Shown here piece after piece: positions 50,903-59,067 of a stretch of 64,000 bases of DNA. Numbering within the stretch: position 1 is the stretch's first letter; every line of letters starts with the position of its first letter. The translations under genes were made by a program, and so were the position numbers. Below the pieces are notes generated by a model. That model was given only the letters and a program-made list of their open reading frames with translations. It ran no database searches and was not told the DNA's origin. Source of the DNA: JBBWZH01 sp035544115 (GTDB lineage Bacteria > Actinomycetota > Actinomycetes > Mycobacteriales > CADCTP01); contig OY970235.1 of assembly GCA_963714145.1 (NCBI GenBank), forward strand, positions 1,178,001 to 1,242,000, read 5' to 3'.

Positions 50903-51150
50903 CGCAGCCGGCGCCGGCGCCCGCTGGGCCGTTCCGATGCCATCTGCGGCTTCCTCTTCCGCATCGGCACCCAGATGTTTACGTTTGTGCAGACCCGGCT
51001 ACGTCTGGACCGCGGCAGGCACGGCAGTAGGTTAGTGACTCCACCCCCGGGTCGCCAACGCCACCGCGCGTGGAATTGTGCGGTCCCGGTCGGGACCTGA
51101 ACTGCAAGGTCGGCGGTGATGCCGGGATGAGTTCGAGGGGGGTCCGGACG

Positions 51151-54129
51151 ATGTCAGTGGACGTCGGCTTCCGTACCCTTGGGCCGATCGAGATCGTGAC
51201 CGGGGGTGCGCCGGTCCGGGTTCCACCAGGTCGGCAGACGGTGATTCTCGGCGCCCTGCTGCTGGACGCCAACCGGGTGGTCAGCATGGAACAGCTGATC
51301 GACGCGGTGTGGGAGGAGCGGCCGCCGACTACGGCGCGCAGCCAGATCCAGATCTGCGTCTCCGCGCTGCGGCAGTTGTTCACCCGGGTGGGCGTGGAAT
51401 GCCCGATCATCACCAACCCGCCGGGCTACCTGCTCCGGGTCGCCGAGGGGCAGCTGGACATGCAGGCGTTCGGCCGCGGGGTGTCCGAGGCGGACCGGGT
51501 CGCGCACGAAGGCCGGCTGACCGAGGCGGTCGAGCTGCTGCGGCAGGCGCTCGCGCTCTGGCGCGGCCCGGCGATGGGCGGCGAGGCCAGCCCGCTGCTC
51601 CGGAACAAGGCGATCCGGCTGGACGAGGACCGGCTGAACGCGCTGGAGACCTGCCTGGACCTGGAGCTGCGGCTGGGCCGGCACCGGCAGCTGGTCGGTG
51701 AGATCGGCGGGCTGGTGCAGGAGCACCCGCTGCGGGAGCGGCTGCGCGGCCTCTACATGCTGGCGCTGTACCGGTCCGGCCGGCCGGCGGACGCGCTGGA
51801 GGCCTACCGGGCCGGCCGCCGCATCCTGGTGGACGAGCTGGGGCTGGAGCCGAGCGAGGAGCTGCGCCGGCTGGAGGCGGCCATCCTGGCCGAGGACCAG
51901 GGGCTGCAGCTGGCGGTCCGGCCGCCGCCGACCGTGGTGCCCACCGCGCCGGTCGTCTCGCCGCACCAGCTGCCCGCCGACATCGTCGACTTCACCGGCC
52001 GCGAGCTGCTCGTCGGCGAGGCGGAGGCGGTGCTGGCCAACCGCGGCGAGGACGGTTGGGCCGACCGGGCGGTGCCGGTGGTGCTGATCGCCGGCAAGGC
52101 CGGCATCGGCAAGACCGCGCTGGCCGTGCACGTGGCTCACCGGCTGCACCGGGACGGCTTCCCGGACGGGCAGTTGTTCTGCAACCTGGCCGGGACGCAA
52201 CGCGAGCCGGTGGCCGCGTCCGACGTGCTGGCCCGGTTCCTGCGCGCGTACGGCGTGCCCGGGGCGAGCATCCCGGACTCGGTGGACGAGCGGGCTGACA
52301 TGTACCGCAGCCTGATCGCGGACAAGCGGGTGCTGGTCGTCCTGGACGACGTGGCCACCGAGAGCCAGGTGACCCCGCTGCTGCCGGGCAGCGGCAGCTG
52401 CGCGGTGATCGTCACCAGCCGGGCCCGGCTGACCGGCATCCCCGGCGGCCGGCTGCTGGACGTCGGCGTGCTCGGCGCGGAGCAGGCGCTGGGAATGCTG
52501 GCCAGCGTGGTCGGCGCGGAGCGGGTGGGCCGCGAGCCGGCCGCGGCGGACGCGCTGGTCCGGGTGGTCGGTGGGCTGCCGCTGGCGCTGCGGATCGTGG
52601 CCGCCCGGCTGGCCGCCCGGCCGCACTGGTCGCTGGCCTCGATGCTGGGCCGGCTGGCCGACGAGCGGCGCCGGCTGGACGAGCTGGCCCACGGCGACAT
52701 GATGATGCGGGCCAGCCTGTCGCTGACCTACGACGGGCTGCAGCCGGCGGCGGCCCGGCTGTTCCGGCTGCTCGGCGTGGTGGCCGCGGAGAGCGTGCCC
52801 ACCTGGGTCGCGGCCGGCCTGCTGGACGAGGACCCGGTCGAGTCGGCCAGCCTGCTCGAGCTGCTGGTCGACACCCAGCTGCTGGACGTGGTCGGGCTGG
52901 ACCTCAACGGCGAGCCGCGGTACGCCTTCCACGACATCATCCGGCTGTTCGCCGGCGAGCGGCTGGCCCGCTCCGAGGACGCCGGGGCGCGGCAGCAGGC
53001 CCTGATCCGGGTGCTGGGCGGCTGGCTGGCGCTGCTGGAGGCGGCGCACCGCAAGCTCTACGGCGGCGACTTCACCGTGCTGCGCGGCGACTCGCCCCGC
53101 TGGCAGCCGCCGGCGGACGTGCTGGCCGTGGTGGTGGCCGACCCGCTGCGCTGGCTGGACGCGGAACGGCCGAACCTGTGCGCGGCGGTCGGCCAGGCGG
53201 CGGACGCGGGGCTGTTCGAGCAGGCCTGGGAGCTGGCGGTCTACCTGGTCGCGCTGTTCGAGGCGTTCAGCTACTTCGACGACTGGCAGTCGACCCACGA
53301 CCGGGCCCTGGAAGCGGTCCGCCGGGCGGAGAGCCGGCGCGGTGAGGCGGCGCTGCTGTGCTCGCTGGGGTCGCTGCATGTCAGCCGGCGCCGGCTGGCC
53401 GCCGCGCACGCGGTGCTGCACCCGGCGCTGAGCCTGTTCCGGACCGCCGGGGACGAGTACGGCGTGGCGATGACGCAGCGGAACCTGGCCCTGCTCTATG
53501 ACAACGAGGGCGAGACCGAGGCGGCCTCGGCGGCGTACCAGCAGGCCGCGGACGGGTTCCGGCGGACCGGTGACTCGGTCGGCCAGGCCTACGTGCTGAA
53601 CCAGATCGCGCAGATCGAGCTGGCCAACGGGGAGACCGCGGCGGCGGTCGACCGGCTGCGCGGCGCGCTGGAGGTCTGCCGGGACGTGGAGAGCCCCCGG
53701 GTCGAGGCCCAGGTGCTGCTGCGCCTCGGCGAGGCGATGTTCCAGCAGCGGCAGTACGAGGAAGCCCAGCTGATCATGTCGACCGTGCTGGAGATGGTCC
53801 GCCGCGGCCGGGACACGGTCGGCGAGAGCCACGCGCTGCGCGCGCTCGGCGTGATCGCCGCCCGCCTCGGCCGGCCGGCCGAGGCGGAGGACCTGCTACT
53901 GGCCGCGGTGGCGATCCGGGAGCAGGCACTCGACCACGCCGGCGCCGCCCGCATCCACCTCGACCTGGCCCGGCTGCTGGCCGACCGGGGCCAGACCACC
54001 GAGGCGGTCGAACTGGTGGAGCGGGCGGTGAAGACGTTCGATGAGCGCCGGATGCAGATCTGGCAGACCCGCGCCCGGCAGCTACTGGACTCGTTGACCG
54101 GCGGCGCGGGCGCGGAGCCCCCGCGGTGA
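51151..54129 (+). CDS. SARP/AfsR-family regulator: OmpR-type DNA-binding, BTAD, NB-ARC, TPR
   Basis: A 992-aa protein. ATG at 51151 has GAGGGGGG 8 nt upstream; an in-frame ATG at 51127 is less well placed. The DNA-binding domain (residues 1-95) is followed by BTAD (about 97-245), Walker A IAGKAGIGKTAL near 311, Walker B VLVVLDDV near 394, and a TPR array (about 700-980). It probably activates the local genes: a pair of GATAGCG repeats with the SARP-type 11-bp spacing lies 360 bp past its stop, in front of the mbtH-like gene. It is related to but clearly distinct from the SARP at 1857. Confidence 0.9.
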   Translation: MSVDVGFRTLGPIEIVTGGAPVRVPPGRQTVILGALLLDANRVVSMEQLIDAVWEERPPTTARSQIQICVSALRQLFTRVGVECPIITNPPGYLLRVAEGQLDMQAFGRGVSEADRVAHEGRLTEAVELLRQALALWRGPAMGGEASPLLRNKAIRLDEDRLNALETCLDLELRLGRHRQLVGEIGGLVQEHPLRERLRGLYMLALYRSGRPADALEAYRAGRRILVDELGLEPSEELRRLEAAILAEDQGLQLAVRPPPTVVPTAPVVSPHQLPADIVDFTGRELLVGEAEAVLANRGEDGWADRAVPVVLIAGKAGIGKTALAVHVAHRLHRDGFPDGQLFCNLAGTQREPVAASDVLARFLRAYGVPGASIPDSVDERADMYRSLIADKRVLVVLDDVATESQVTPLLPGSGSCAVIVTSRARLTGIPGGRLLDVGVLGAEQALGMLASVVGAERVGREPAAADALVRVVGGLPLALRIVAARLAARPHWSLASMLGRLADERRRLDELAHGDMMMRASLSLTYDGLQPAAARLFRLLGVVAAESVPTWVAAGLLDEDPVESASLLELLVDTQLLDVVGLDLNGEPRYAFHDIIRLFAGERLARSEDAGARQQALIRVLGGWLALLEAAHRKLYGGDFTVLRGDSPRWQPPADVLAVVVADPLRWLDAERPNLCAAVGQAADAGLFEQAWELAVYLVALFEAFSYFDDWQSTHDRALEAVRRAESRRGEAALLCSLGSLHVSRRRLAAAHAVLHPALSLFRTAGDEYGVAMTQRNLALLYDNEGETEAASAAYQQAADGFRRTGDSVGQAYVLNQIAQIELANGETAAAVDRLRGALEVCRDVESPRVEAQVLLRLGEAMFQQRQYEEAQLIMSTVLEMVRRGRDTVGESHALRALGVIAARLGRPAEAEDLLLAAVAIREQALDHAGAARIHLDLARLLADRGQTTEAVELVERAVKTFDERRMQIWQTRARQLLDSLTGGAGAEPPR

Positions 54130-54175
54130 ACCCGCGCCGTCGGCCCCGGCCCCGGCTGGCTCAGCGTCGGCTGGA

Positions 54176-54328
54176 TCAGTTCCACGGGGTGTCGTCGGGG
54201 GCGTAGCTGGTCGGCGCGACGTGCGAGCCGACGGTAGCGGCCTGGCTGGCGGTGGCCGTCGCGACCGTGGGCAGAATGAAAGCGGCGGCGGCGAACAGAA
54301 TGGTCACGGCGGCACGGAGGGACTGCAT
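54176..54328 (-). CDS. 50-aa secreted peptide ending in DDTPWN
   Basis: ATG at 54328 is preceded by AGGAAAGG. The first 30 residues (MQSLRAAVTILFAAAAFILP, then TVATATASQA) are a signal peptide, leaving a mature segment of about 20 residues ending SYAPDDTPWN. It has no Cys. It is convergent with the SARP and divergent from the mbtH-like gene. I do not recognise a family. A signalling peptide sensed by the TPR-containing SARP is conceivable but unproven. Confidence 0.6.
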   Translation of the reverse strand: MQSLRAAVTILFAAAAFILPTVATATASQAATVGSHVAPTSYAPDDTPWN

Positions 54329-54485
54329 TTCGGGGCCTTTCCTGGAGGCGGGGGAGCTTGCCGGCGAAACGTCGGCGAGCTGTCTCGGTGAGGCAGGAAT
54401 CACGTTTCCAGCCGCTTCCATCCCAGCCCTATCGCGCACCTTTCCCCGGTGTCGGAAACCGTCTCGACATCCGTAGAGGCCAGAC

Positions 54486-54518
54486 GATAGCGAGCCGATA
54501 GCGGGAGTGTTGAATAAT
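54486..54518 (+). promoter_or_regulatory. SARP-type direct repeats and -10 element in front of mbtH
   Basis: GATAGCG at 54486-54492 and again at 54497-54503 (11 bp start to start, within a 10/11-identical 11-mer) is followed after 9 nt by AATAAT (54513-54518), which matches TATAAT at 5 of 6 positions. SARP activators bind heptamer repeats on one helical turn, with the last repeat about 8 bp from the -10, so the geometry fits well. Transcription would begin near 54525 and read the mbtH-like and adenylation genes. The rest of 54329-54647 shows no gene. Confidence 0.65.
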
Positions 54519-54647
54519 GACGCCCGCAGGCAGCCGACGACAGATTTCCGCCGCGGCGCCCGACCCGGAGGCTGGTCGTGTACCAATGCGATCTGGTCGT
54601 GGTCAGCGTCTGGAGGCCCGGCTGACACAACGGGGGTGGGCCGTCGC

Positions 54648-54863
54648 ATGACCACGGGTGGAGCGATGACCAACCCGTTCGACAACGAAGACGGCAGTTA
54701 CCTGGTGCTGGTCAACTCGGAGAACCAGCACTCGCTGTGGCCGGAGCCGTTGGCCGTCCCGAGGGGATGGGTCATCGCGTATGGCCCGGGCAGCCGTCTC
54801 GGCTGCCTCGACTACATCGAGGCGGCCTGGACCGATGTAAGACCGCTGAGCCTCACCCGTTGA
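54648..54863 (+). CDS. MbtH-like protein
   Basis: A 71-aa protein with the family core NPFDNEDGSYLVLVNSENQHSLWPE, quoted as NPFDNEDGSYLVLVN and HSLWPEPLAVPRGW, and a final CLDYIEAAWTDVRP. The Trp residues used to bind the A domain are present. MbtH proteins fold and activate NRPS adenylation domains. The start could be 54648 (GGGGGTGG upstream) or the ATG at 54666, whose GGAG is too close for comfort. It lies just upstream of the degenerate A protein, though its working partners may be the A domains of the 8-20 kb operon. Confidence 0.93.
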   Translation: MTTGGAMTNPFDNEDGSYLVLVNSENQHSLWPEPLAVPRGWVIAYGPGSRLGCLDYIEAAWTDVRPLSLTR

Positions 54864-54957
54864 CCAACCCGCTCCCGCGGCCGGCCGCCCCGTGGCCGGC
54901 CGCAACCCCGCCCGACCCGTCCAGCACGCCCCCGTGACCCAGGTGAGGTGGACCGAC

Positions 54958-56256
54958 GTGACCCAGTTGCACGAGCTCGCGGCCCCGATCGCGCCCCGGG
55001 CGGCGGAGGGGTGGTACCCGGTGCAGGCGGAGTGGAGCGGCAGCCCCGCGGACCACCCGGTCGAGGAGTGCCTGCACGAACTGTTCGCCGCGCAGGTACG
55101 GCGCGCACCGGATGCCACCGCGCTGGTGTTCCAGGGCTGCCGGGTCAGCTACGCGCAGCTGAACCAGCGGGCGAACCGGCTGGCGCACCACCTGGTCCAG
55201 CTCGGCATCGGACGGGGTGAGTTGGTCGGCGTCTACCTGGAGCGCGGGCCGGAGCCGGTGGCGGCCGTGCTGGCCGCGCTCAAGGCCGGCGCGGCGTACA
55301 CGATGCTCGCCCCGGATGCGCCCCCGGCCCGGATCGACACCGTGCTCGCCGAGGCCGGCGTGGCGGTGGTGGTGACCCGGCTCGGTCTGGCGGCGCAGCT
55401 GCGGGCCGGCGGCGTGACGACCGTGCTGTTGGATGCGGACGCGGCGGAGATCGCGGCCCGACCGGGGTCAGACGTGGTGGGCCGCGGGCGGCCCGCGGAT
55501 GTGGCCTGCGTGATGTTCGGGGCCGGCCACCCCGGCCGGCCGGCCGGCGTGGTCTGCTCGCACCGGGCCGTGGTGGGCACCCTGGCCGGGCAGGCGTACG
55601 TCGACTTCGGGCCGGGCGAGGTGTTCCTGCAGTGCGCGCCGGTCTGCTGGGACGGGTTCCCGCTGGAGCTGTTCGGCGCGCTGCTGTTCGGGGCCACCTG
55701 CGTGCTGCCGCCGGGGCGCCGGTCCCGGCAGGTGGCCGAGTTGGTCGCCGAGCACCGGGTGTCGATGCTGCACCTGCCGGCCGGCCTGCTCAGGGTGCTG
55801 GCCGAGCACCACCCGGCGATCTTCGACACGGTCCGGCAGGTGCTCACCCGGGGCGATCCGGCGCCGGTCAGCGACCTGGCCGGGCTGCTCGCCCGGCATC
55901 CCGGGCTGCGCCTGGTCCGGGCCTACTCGCCGGTCGAGAGCATGATCATCACCGCCGACGACGTGGTCGGCATGGCCGACACCCGGCACCTGAGCGTCCC
56001 GCTCGGCCGCCCGGTGCCCAACCAGCGGGCGTACGTGCTGGACGACCGGCTGCAGCCGGTCCCGGCCGGCGCCGTCGGCGAGCTCTACACCGCCGGCATC
56101 GGGCTGGCGTACGGCTACCTGAACCAGGTCGGGCTGACCGCGGCCCGGTTCGTGGCCAACCCGTTCGCGCCCGGCGAGCGGATGTACCGGACCGGTCACC
56201 TGGTCCGCTGGCGGGCCGACGGCGAGTACGACTTCCTCGACCGCACCGGGCCGTGA
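54958..56256 (+). CDS. Truncated, degenerate stand-alone adenylation-domain protein
   Basis: A 432-aa protein from GTG 54958 (AGGTGAGGTGG upstream); an in-frame GTG at 54892 is possible. The fold is that of an NRPS A domain, but the motifs are eroded. A3 is MFGAGHPGRPAG instead of YTSGSTGRPKG, A5 is AYSPVES instead of NGYGPTE, and A7 is YRTGHLVRW with His for the key Asp. The protein ends at the hinge (EYDFLDRTGP), so the C-terminal subdomain with the catalytic Lys and any carrier are missing. A working adenylation activity is unlikely. It may be a decaying gene or a pseudoenzyme that binds MbtH or a small ligand. Confidence 0.8.
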   Translation: MTQLHELAAPIAPRAAEGWYPVQAEWSGSPADHPVEECLHELFAAQVRRAPDATALVFQGCRVSYAQLNQRANRLAHHLVQLGIGRGELVGVYLERGPEPVAAVLAALKAGAAYTMLAPDAPPARIDTVLAEAGVAVVVTRLGLAAQLRAGGVTTVLLDADAAEIAARPGSDVVGRGRPADVACVMFGAGHPGRPAGVVCSHRAVVGTLAGQAYVDFGPGEVFLQCAPVCWDGFPLELFGALLFGATCVLPPGRRSRQVAELVAEHRVSMLHLPAGLLRVLAEHHPAIFDTVRQVLTRGDPAPVSDLAGLLARHPGLRLVRAYSPVESMIITADDVVGMADTRHLSVPLGRPVPNQRAYVLDDRLQPVPAGAVGELYTAGIGLAYGYLNQVGLTAARFVANPFAPGERMYRTGHLVRWRADGEYDFLDRTGP

Positions 56257-56494
56257 GCAGAGCGAGATCACCTGTTCGGGCCAGCCGGCGCGATCCCAAC
56301 AGCCCCGGCGCGGTAACTCCATCCAGTCATCCCGCGGCCTAGTCGGTAGCTGTCAGGCAGGGTTGCGACCAGGCTGCCCGGTGAGCTTCGGATGCGCTTG
56401 GGCAGCCTGCTGCCAGGCTGGGCCAGAACGCCGCTTTGCGGCCTGTCGCAGCCCGTCCGCACCCGTCACCGCCCACGCGCATACGGTCCCGACT

Positions 56495-56626
56495 AGAAGC
56501 GGCTGTTCAGACCATTCTCAACCGATCAACGATCGTTTGACTAGTCGACACAGGGCCGACCGGCCCTGGACGGCGGGTCGACACGCCGGTGGCGCCGAAC
56601 CCCATATCCCGGAGGGGAGGACCGCG
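56495..56626 (+). promoter_or_regulatory. Conserved 132-nt 5' element, copy 2
   Basis: The same parts as copy 1 at the same distances: AGAAGCGGCTGTT (56495), dyad TCAACCG-N9-CGTTTGA (56518-56540), TTTGACTA, and CGGCGGGTCGACACGCCGGTG (56571-56591, within 1 nt of the copy-1 offset). It ends in GGAGGGGAGG before micro-ORF 2. The 238 bp before it (56257-56494) show no supported gene. Confidence 0.65.
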
Positions 56627-56650
56627 ATGAAGCTCCCGCTGAAGCCGTAA
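56627..56650 (+). CDS. Micro-ORF 2 (MKLPLKP), possible monocistronic micropeptide gene
   Basis: ATG-AAG-CTC-CCG-CTG-AAG-CCG-TAA with GGAGGGGAGG 6 nt upstream, followed 18 nt later by a 14-bp terminator. Promoter-like element, ribosome-binding site, seven codons and terminator together form a self-contained unit of about 210 bp. The frame is also open upstream to a GTG at 56363, but that longer reading runs through the conserved regulatory element and has no ribosome-binding site. The role is unknown: a secreted or modified micropeptide, or a small RNA with a translated head. Confidence 0.45.
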   Translation: MKLPLKP

Positions 56651-56668
56651 CTCATCGGTTCTACTGAT

Positions 56669-56703
56669 CCGGGCCTGGACGCGACCCCTGCGTCCAGGCC
56701 CGG
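56669..56703 (+). terminator. 14-bp hairpin terminator after micro-ORF 2
   Basis: CCGGGCCTGGACGC (56669-56682) pairs perfectly with GCGTCCAGGCCCGG (56690-56703) around a 7-nt loop. It also lies 32 bp beyond the stop of the convergent gene at 56735, so it may serve both. Confidence 0.85.
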
Positions 56704-56734
56704 TGCCGTTCGGGTCCGGTCTGCGGGGCCGGGA

Positions 56735-57259
56735 TCAGCCGGATCCGGGTGGGGCCGGCGTGCTGCCGTTGCCGCTCGGGGTGCCAGGGGTGAACCAGGG
56801 GCCGAGGTTGGTGTTGCGCCGGGCGGCGCCGGCGGCCCGGCGCAGGTTCTCCTGCGCGGTCACGGTGGCCGTGTGGTGCGCGTCGATCCAGCCGGTGATC
56901 AGCTCGGCCAGCAGCCGGTCCAGCCGGTCCCGGGCGCCGTCCTGGCTGAGCGGGGTCTCGGTCAGCAGCCGCCGGCTGAGCAGCAGGTAGGTGCGCCGCA
57001 GCGCGTCCGGCTCGCGGGCATCCAGGCCGACCAGGTAGGCGCCGACCTCGCGGGCCGGCTGCGGGCGGTACGGGTCGGCGTGCAGCGTGGTCAGCAGCCG
57101 GTCCAGCTGGCCGCGCAGGTGCAGCTCCAGTTCGGGCCGGGTGAGCTGGATCAGCCCGGCCGCGGCGAGCTCCCAGGCCCAGGCCCGGGCCAGCTCGTCG
57201 CTGTGCCCGGCCGGCGGGCGGCGGCGCCGCGACGGCCGCCACGATTCCCGGGCGCTCAC
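56735..57259 (-). CDS. Orphan N-terminal helical domain of the type found in actinobacterial GGDEF/EAL proteins
   Basis: A 174-aa protein from GTG 57259 (start uncertain, weak ribosome-binding site). The helical segment WAWELAAAGLIQLTRPELEL, then LLTTLHADPYRPQPAREVGA and DALRRTYLLLSRRLL, resembles the N-terminal region that precedes PAS-GGDEF-EAL in actinomycete cyclic-di-GMP proteins. Here it ends after a Gly/Pro-rich tail with no catalytic domain. It is either a truncated remnant or a free regulatory domain. Identification is moderate. Confidence 0.5.
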   Translation of the reverse strand: MSARESWRPSRRRRPPAGHSDELARAWAWELAAAGLIQLTRPELELHLRGQLDRLLTTLHADPYRPQPAREVGAYLVGLDAREPDALRRTYLLLSRRLLTETPLSQDGARDRLDRLLAELITGWIDAHHTATVTAQENLRRAAGAARRNTNLGPWFTPGTPSGNGSTPAPPGSG

Positions 57260-57469
57260 CGTCCGCCCCGTCCTGCGCTCAGGGTTGGCGCCTCTCCGTC
57301 GGGTGTGCGGCTTGTGGCCGATCCGGGTCGGCTCGTCAGGTGTCGGCTCGTCCGGCGCGGATACTAGCCAAAACTGGCCAATCGGTGTGGCATCAGGACA
57401 CCGGTGTGGTGCATGTCGTGAGTGGAAGAATCCAGGCGCAGGTGGCGGCGGTTCGGGTTGGGAGGACGC

Positions 57470-58276
57470 GTGGAGCGGCCAGGCTGGTTGGGCGAGGACG
57501 TTGACCTGAACCGGCCGAGTCCGGCCCGGATCTATGACTACCTGCTCGGCGGGTCGCACAACCTGGCCGTCGACCGGGAGATCGCCAAGCAGGTGCTGGT
57601 CGCGATGCCGGACGCCCGGGCCGGCACGCTGGCCAACCGGGCCTTCCTCTACCGGGCGGTGCGGTTCCTGGTGGACTCCGGCATCCGCCAGTTCCTCGAC
57701 CTCGGCTCCGGCATCCCGACCGCCGGCAACGTGCACGAGATCGCGCAGCGGACCGCTCCGGACGCCCGGGTGGTCTACGTCGACGCGGACCCGGTCGCGG
57801 TCGCGCACAGCCGGGCGTTGCTGGCCGGCAACGACCGGGCCGGGGTGATCGAGTCCGACATCCGGGACACCGACCGGATCATGGCCAGCCCCGAGGCGAC
57901 CCGGCTGCTCGACCCGGCCGAGCCGGTCGGGCTGCTGATGGTCGCGATCCTGCACGTCATCCCGGACCCGGACGACCCGGCCGGGCTGGTCGCCGGGCTG
58001 CGCGACCGGGTCGCCCCAGGCAGCTACCTGGCCGTCGGGCACGGCACCGCGGACAGCCGCCCGGCGGACGCGGCGAAGCTGGAGGAGATCTCCAGGCGCA
58101 CCCCGACGCCGCTCACGCTGCGGCCGCGGGCCGCGGTGGAACGCTTCTTCGACGGCTTCGACCTGGTCGAGCCCGGCCTGGTGTGGGTGCCGCTCTGGCG
58201 GCCCGACCCGGGCGACGAGCCGGGCCCGCACCCGGAGCTGTCCGCCAACTACGGCGGTGTCGGCATTCGCCGGTGA
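57470..58276 (+). CDS. DUF574-family S-adenosylmethionine-dependent methyltransferase
   Basis: A 268-aa protein. GTG at 57470 follows GGGAGG with suitable spacing. The family hallmark PSPARIYDYLLGGSHNLAVD is near residue 13. The SAM-binding motif is FLDLGSGIPTAGNVHEIA and the acidic motif is VVYVDADPVAVAHSRALL. This is a large actinomycete-specific methyltransferase family whose substrates are mostly unknown. It is convergent with the conservon. Confidence 0.92.
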   Translation: MERPGWLGEDVDLNRPSPARIYDYLLGGSHNLAVDREIAKQVLVAMPDARAGTLANRAFLYRAVRFLVDSGIRQFLDLGSGIPTAGNVHEIAQRTAPDARVVYVDADPVAVAHSRALLAGNDRAGVIESDIRDTDRIMASPEATRLLDPAEPVGLLMVAILHVIPDPDDPAGLVAGLRDRVAPGSYLAVGHGTADSRPADAAKLEEISRRTPTPLTLRPRAAVERFFDGFDLVEPGLVWVPLWRPDPGDEPGPHPELSANYGGVGIRR

Positions 58277-58279
58277 CCC

Positions 58280-58449
58280 GCCGCCGGCGGCCGGCGCTGA
58301 ACCCGCGGCCGGCGCTGAACCCGCGGCCGGCGGCCGAACCTGCGGTTGGCGGCTGAACCTCGGGCCGGCGACTGAAGCCCGAGCCGGCGGCTGAAGCCCG
58401 GGCCGGCGGTTGAACCCCGGGCCGGGCGGCTGAACCCCGGGTCGGCGGC
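58280..58449. repeat. Tandem 18-21-bp repeats between convergent genes
   Basis: About eight imperfect copies of GGCCGGCGGCTGAACCCCGG-type units fill the space between the methyltransferase and cvnD stops. Every unit contains TGA, so it is not coding on the plus strand. It may terminate transcription. Confidence 0.75.
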
Positions 58450-59067
58450 TCAGCCGGCGTGCTGGCGATCGGCGACCGCGGCGCGGGCGATGGCCATGGC
58501 GTGCCCGACCAGCTCCAGCAGGACCGTCTTGGCCGAGGCGCGGCGGCGCGCGTCGCAGAGCACCAGCGGGATCCGCGGGTCGAGGTCGAGCGCCAGCCGG
58601 ACCTCCTCGTCGGCGTACCGGCGGGCGCCGTCGAAGCAGTTCACCGCGACGATGAACGGCATCCCGCACCGCTCGAAGTAGTCCAGCGCGGGAAAGCAGT
58701 CGGCCAGCCGGCGGGTGTCGGCGAGCACCACCGCGCCGATCGCGCCCAGCGCCAGCTCGTCCCACATGAACCAGAACCGGTCCTGCCCGGGCGTGCCGAA
58801 CAGGTACAGGATCAGCTCCTCGCCGATGGTGATCCGGCCGAAGTCCATCGCCACCGTGGTGGTCGTCTTCTCGTGCACGCCGGCGAGGTCGTCGACGCCG
58901 ACGCTGGCCGCGGTGAGCACCTCCTCGGTGCGCAGCGGGGCGATCTCGCTGACCGCGCCGACGAACGTGGTCTTGCCCACCCCGAAGCCGCCCGCGACCA
59001 GGATCTTCACCGGGATCGGGACCGACACCAGCGCCTGCCTGCTCCGATCAGAGCTGGCGGAGTCCAT
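58450..59067 (-). CDS. cvnD: Conservon small GTPase (CvnD)
   Basis: A 205-aa protein. P-loop KILVAGGFGVGKTTFVGAVS near residue 21, switch TTTTVAMDFGRITI, GTPGQDRFWFMW (G3) and VAVNCFDGARRY (G4). It is the MglA-like GTPase that closes the four-gene conservon and overlaps cvnC by 20 nt. In Streptomyces, Cvn systems couple a membrane kinase-like protein to a GTPase in control of development or antibiotic production. The cue sensed here is unknown. Confidence 0.92.
   Translation of the reverse strand: MDSASSDRSRQALVSVPIPVKILVAGGFGVGKTTFVGAVSEIAPLRTEEVLTAASVGVDDLAGVHEKTTTTVAMDFGRITIGEELILYLFGTPGQDRFWFMWDELALGAIGAVVLADTRRLADCFPALDYFERCGMPFIVAVNCFDGARRYADEEVRLALDLDPRIPLVLCDARRRASAKTVLLELVGHAMAIARAAVADRQHAG

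Noticed and set aside
56363..56650. 95-codon reading that ends in MKLPLKP
   Set aside because: No ribosome-binding site at its GTG, and it runs through the element conserved with 48268, where the same frame is closed by a stop. The 7-codon reading with its own strong site is preferred.
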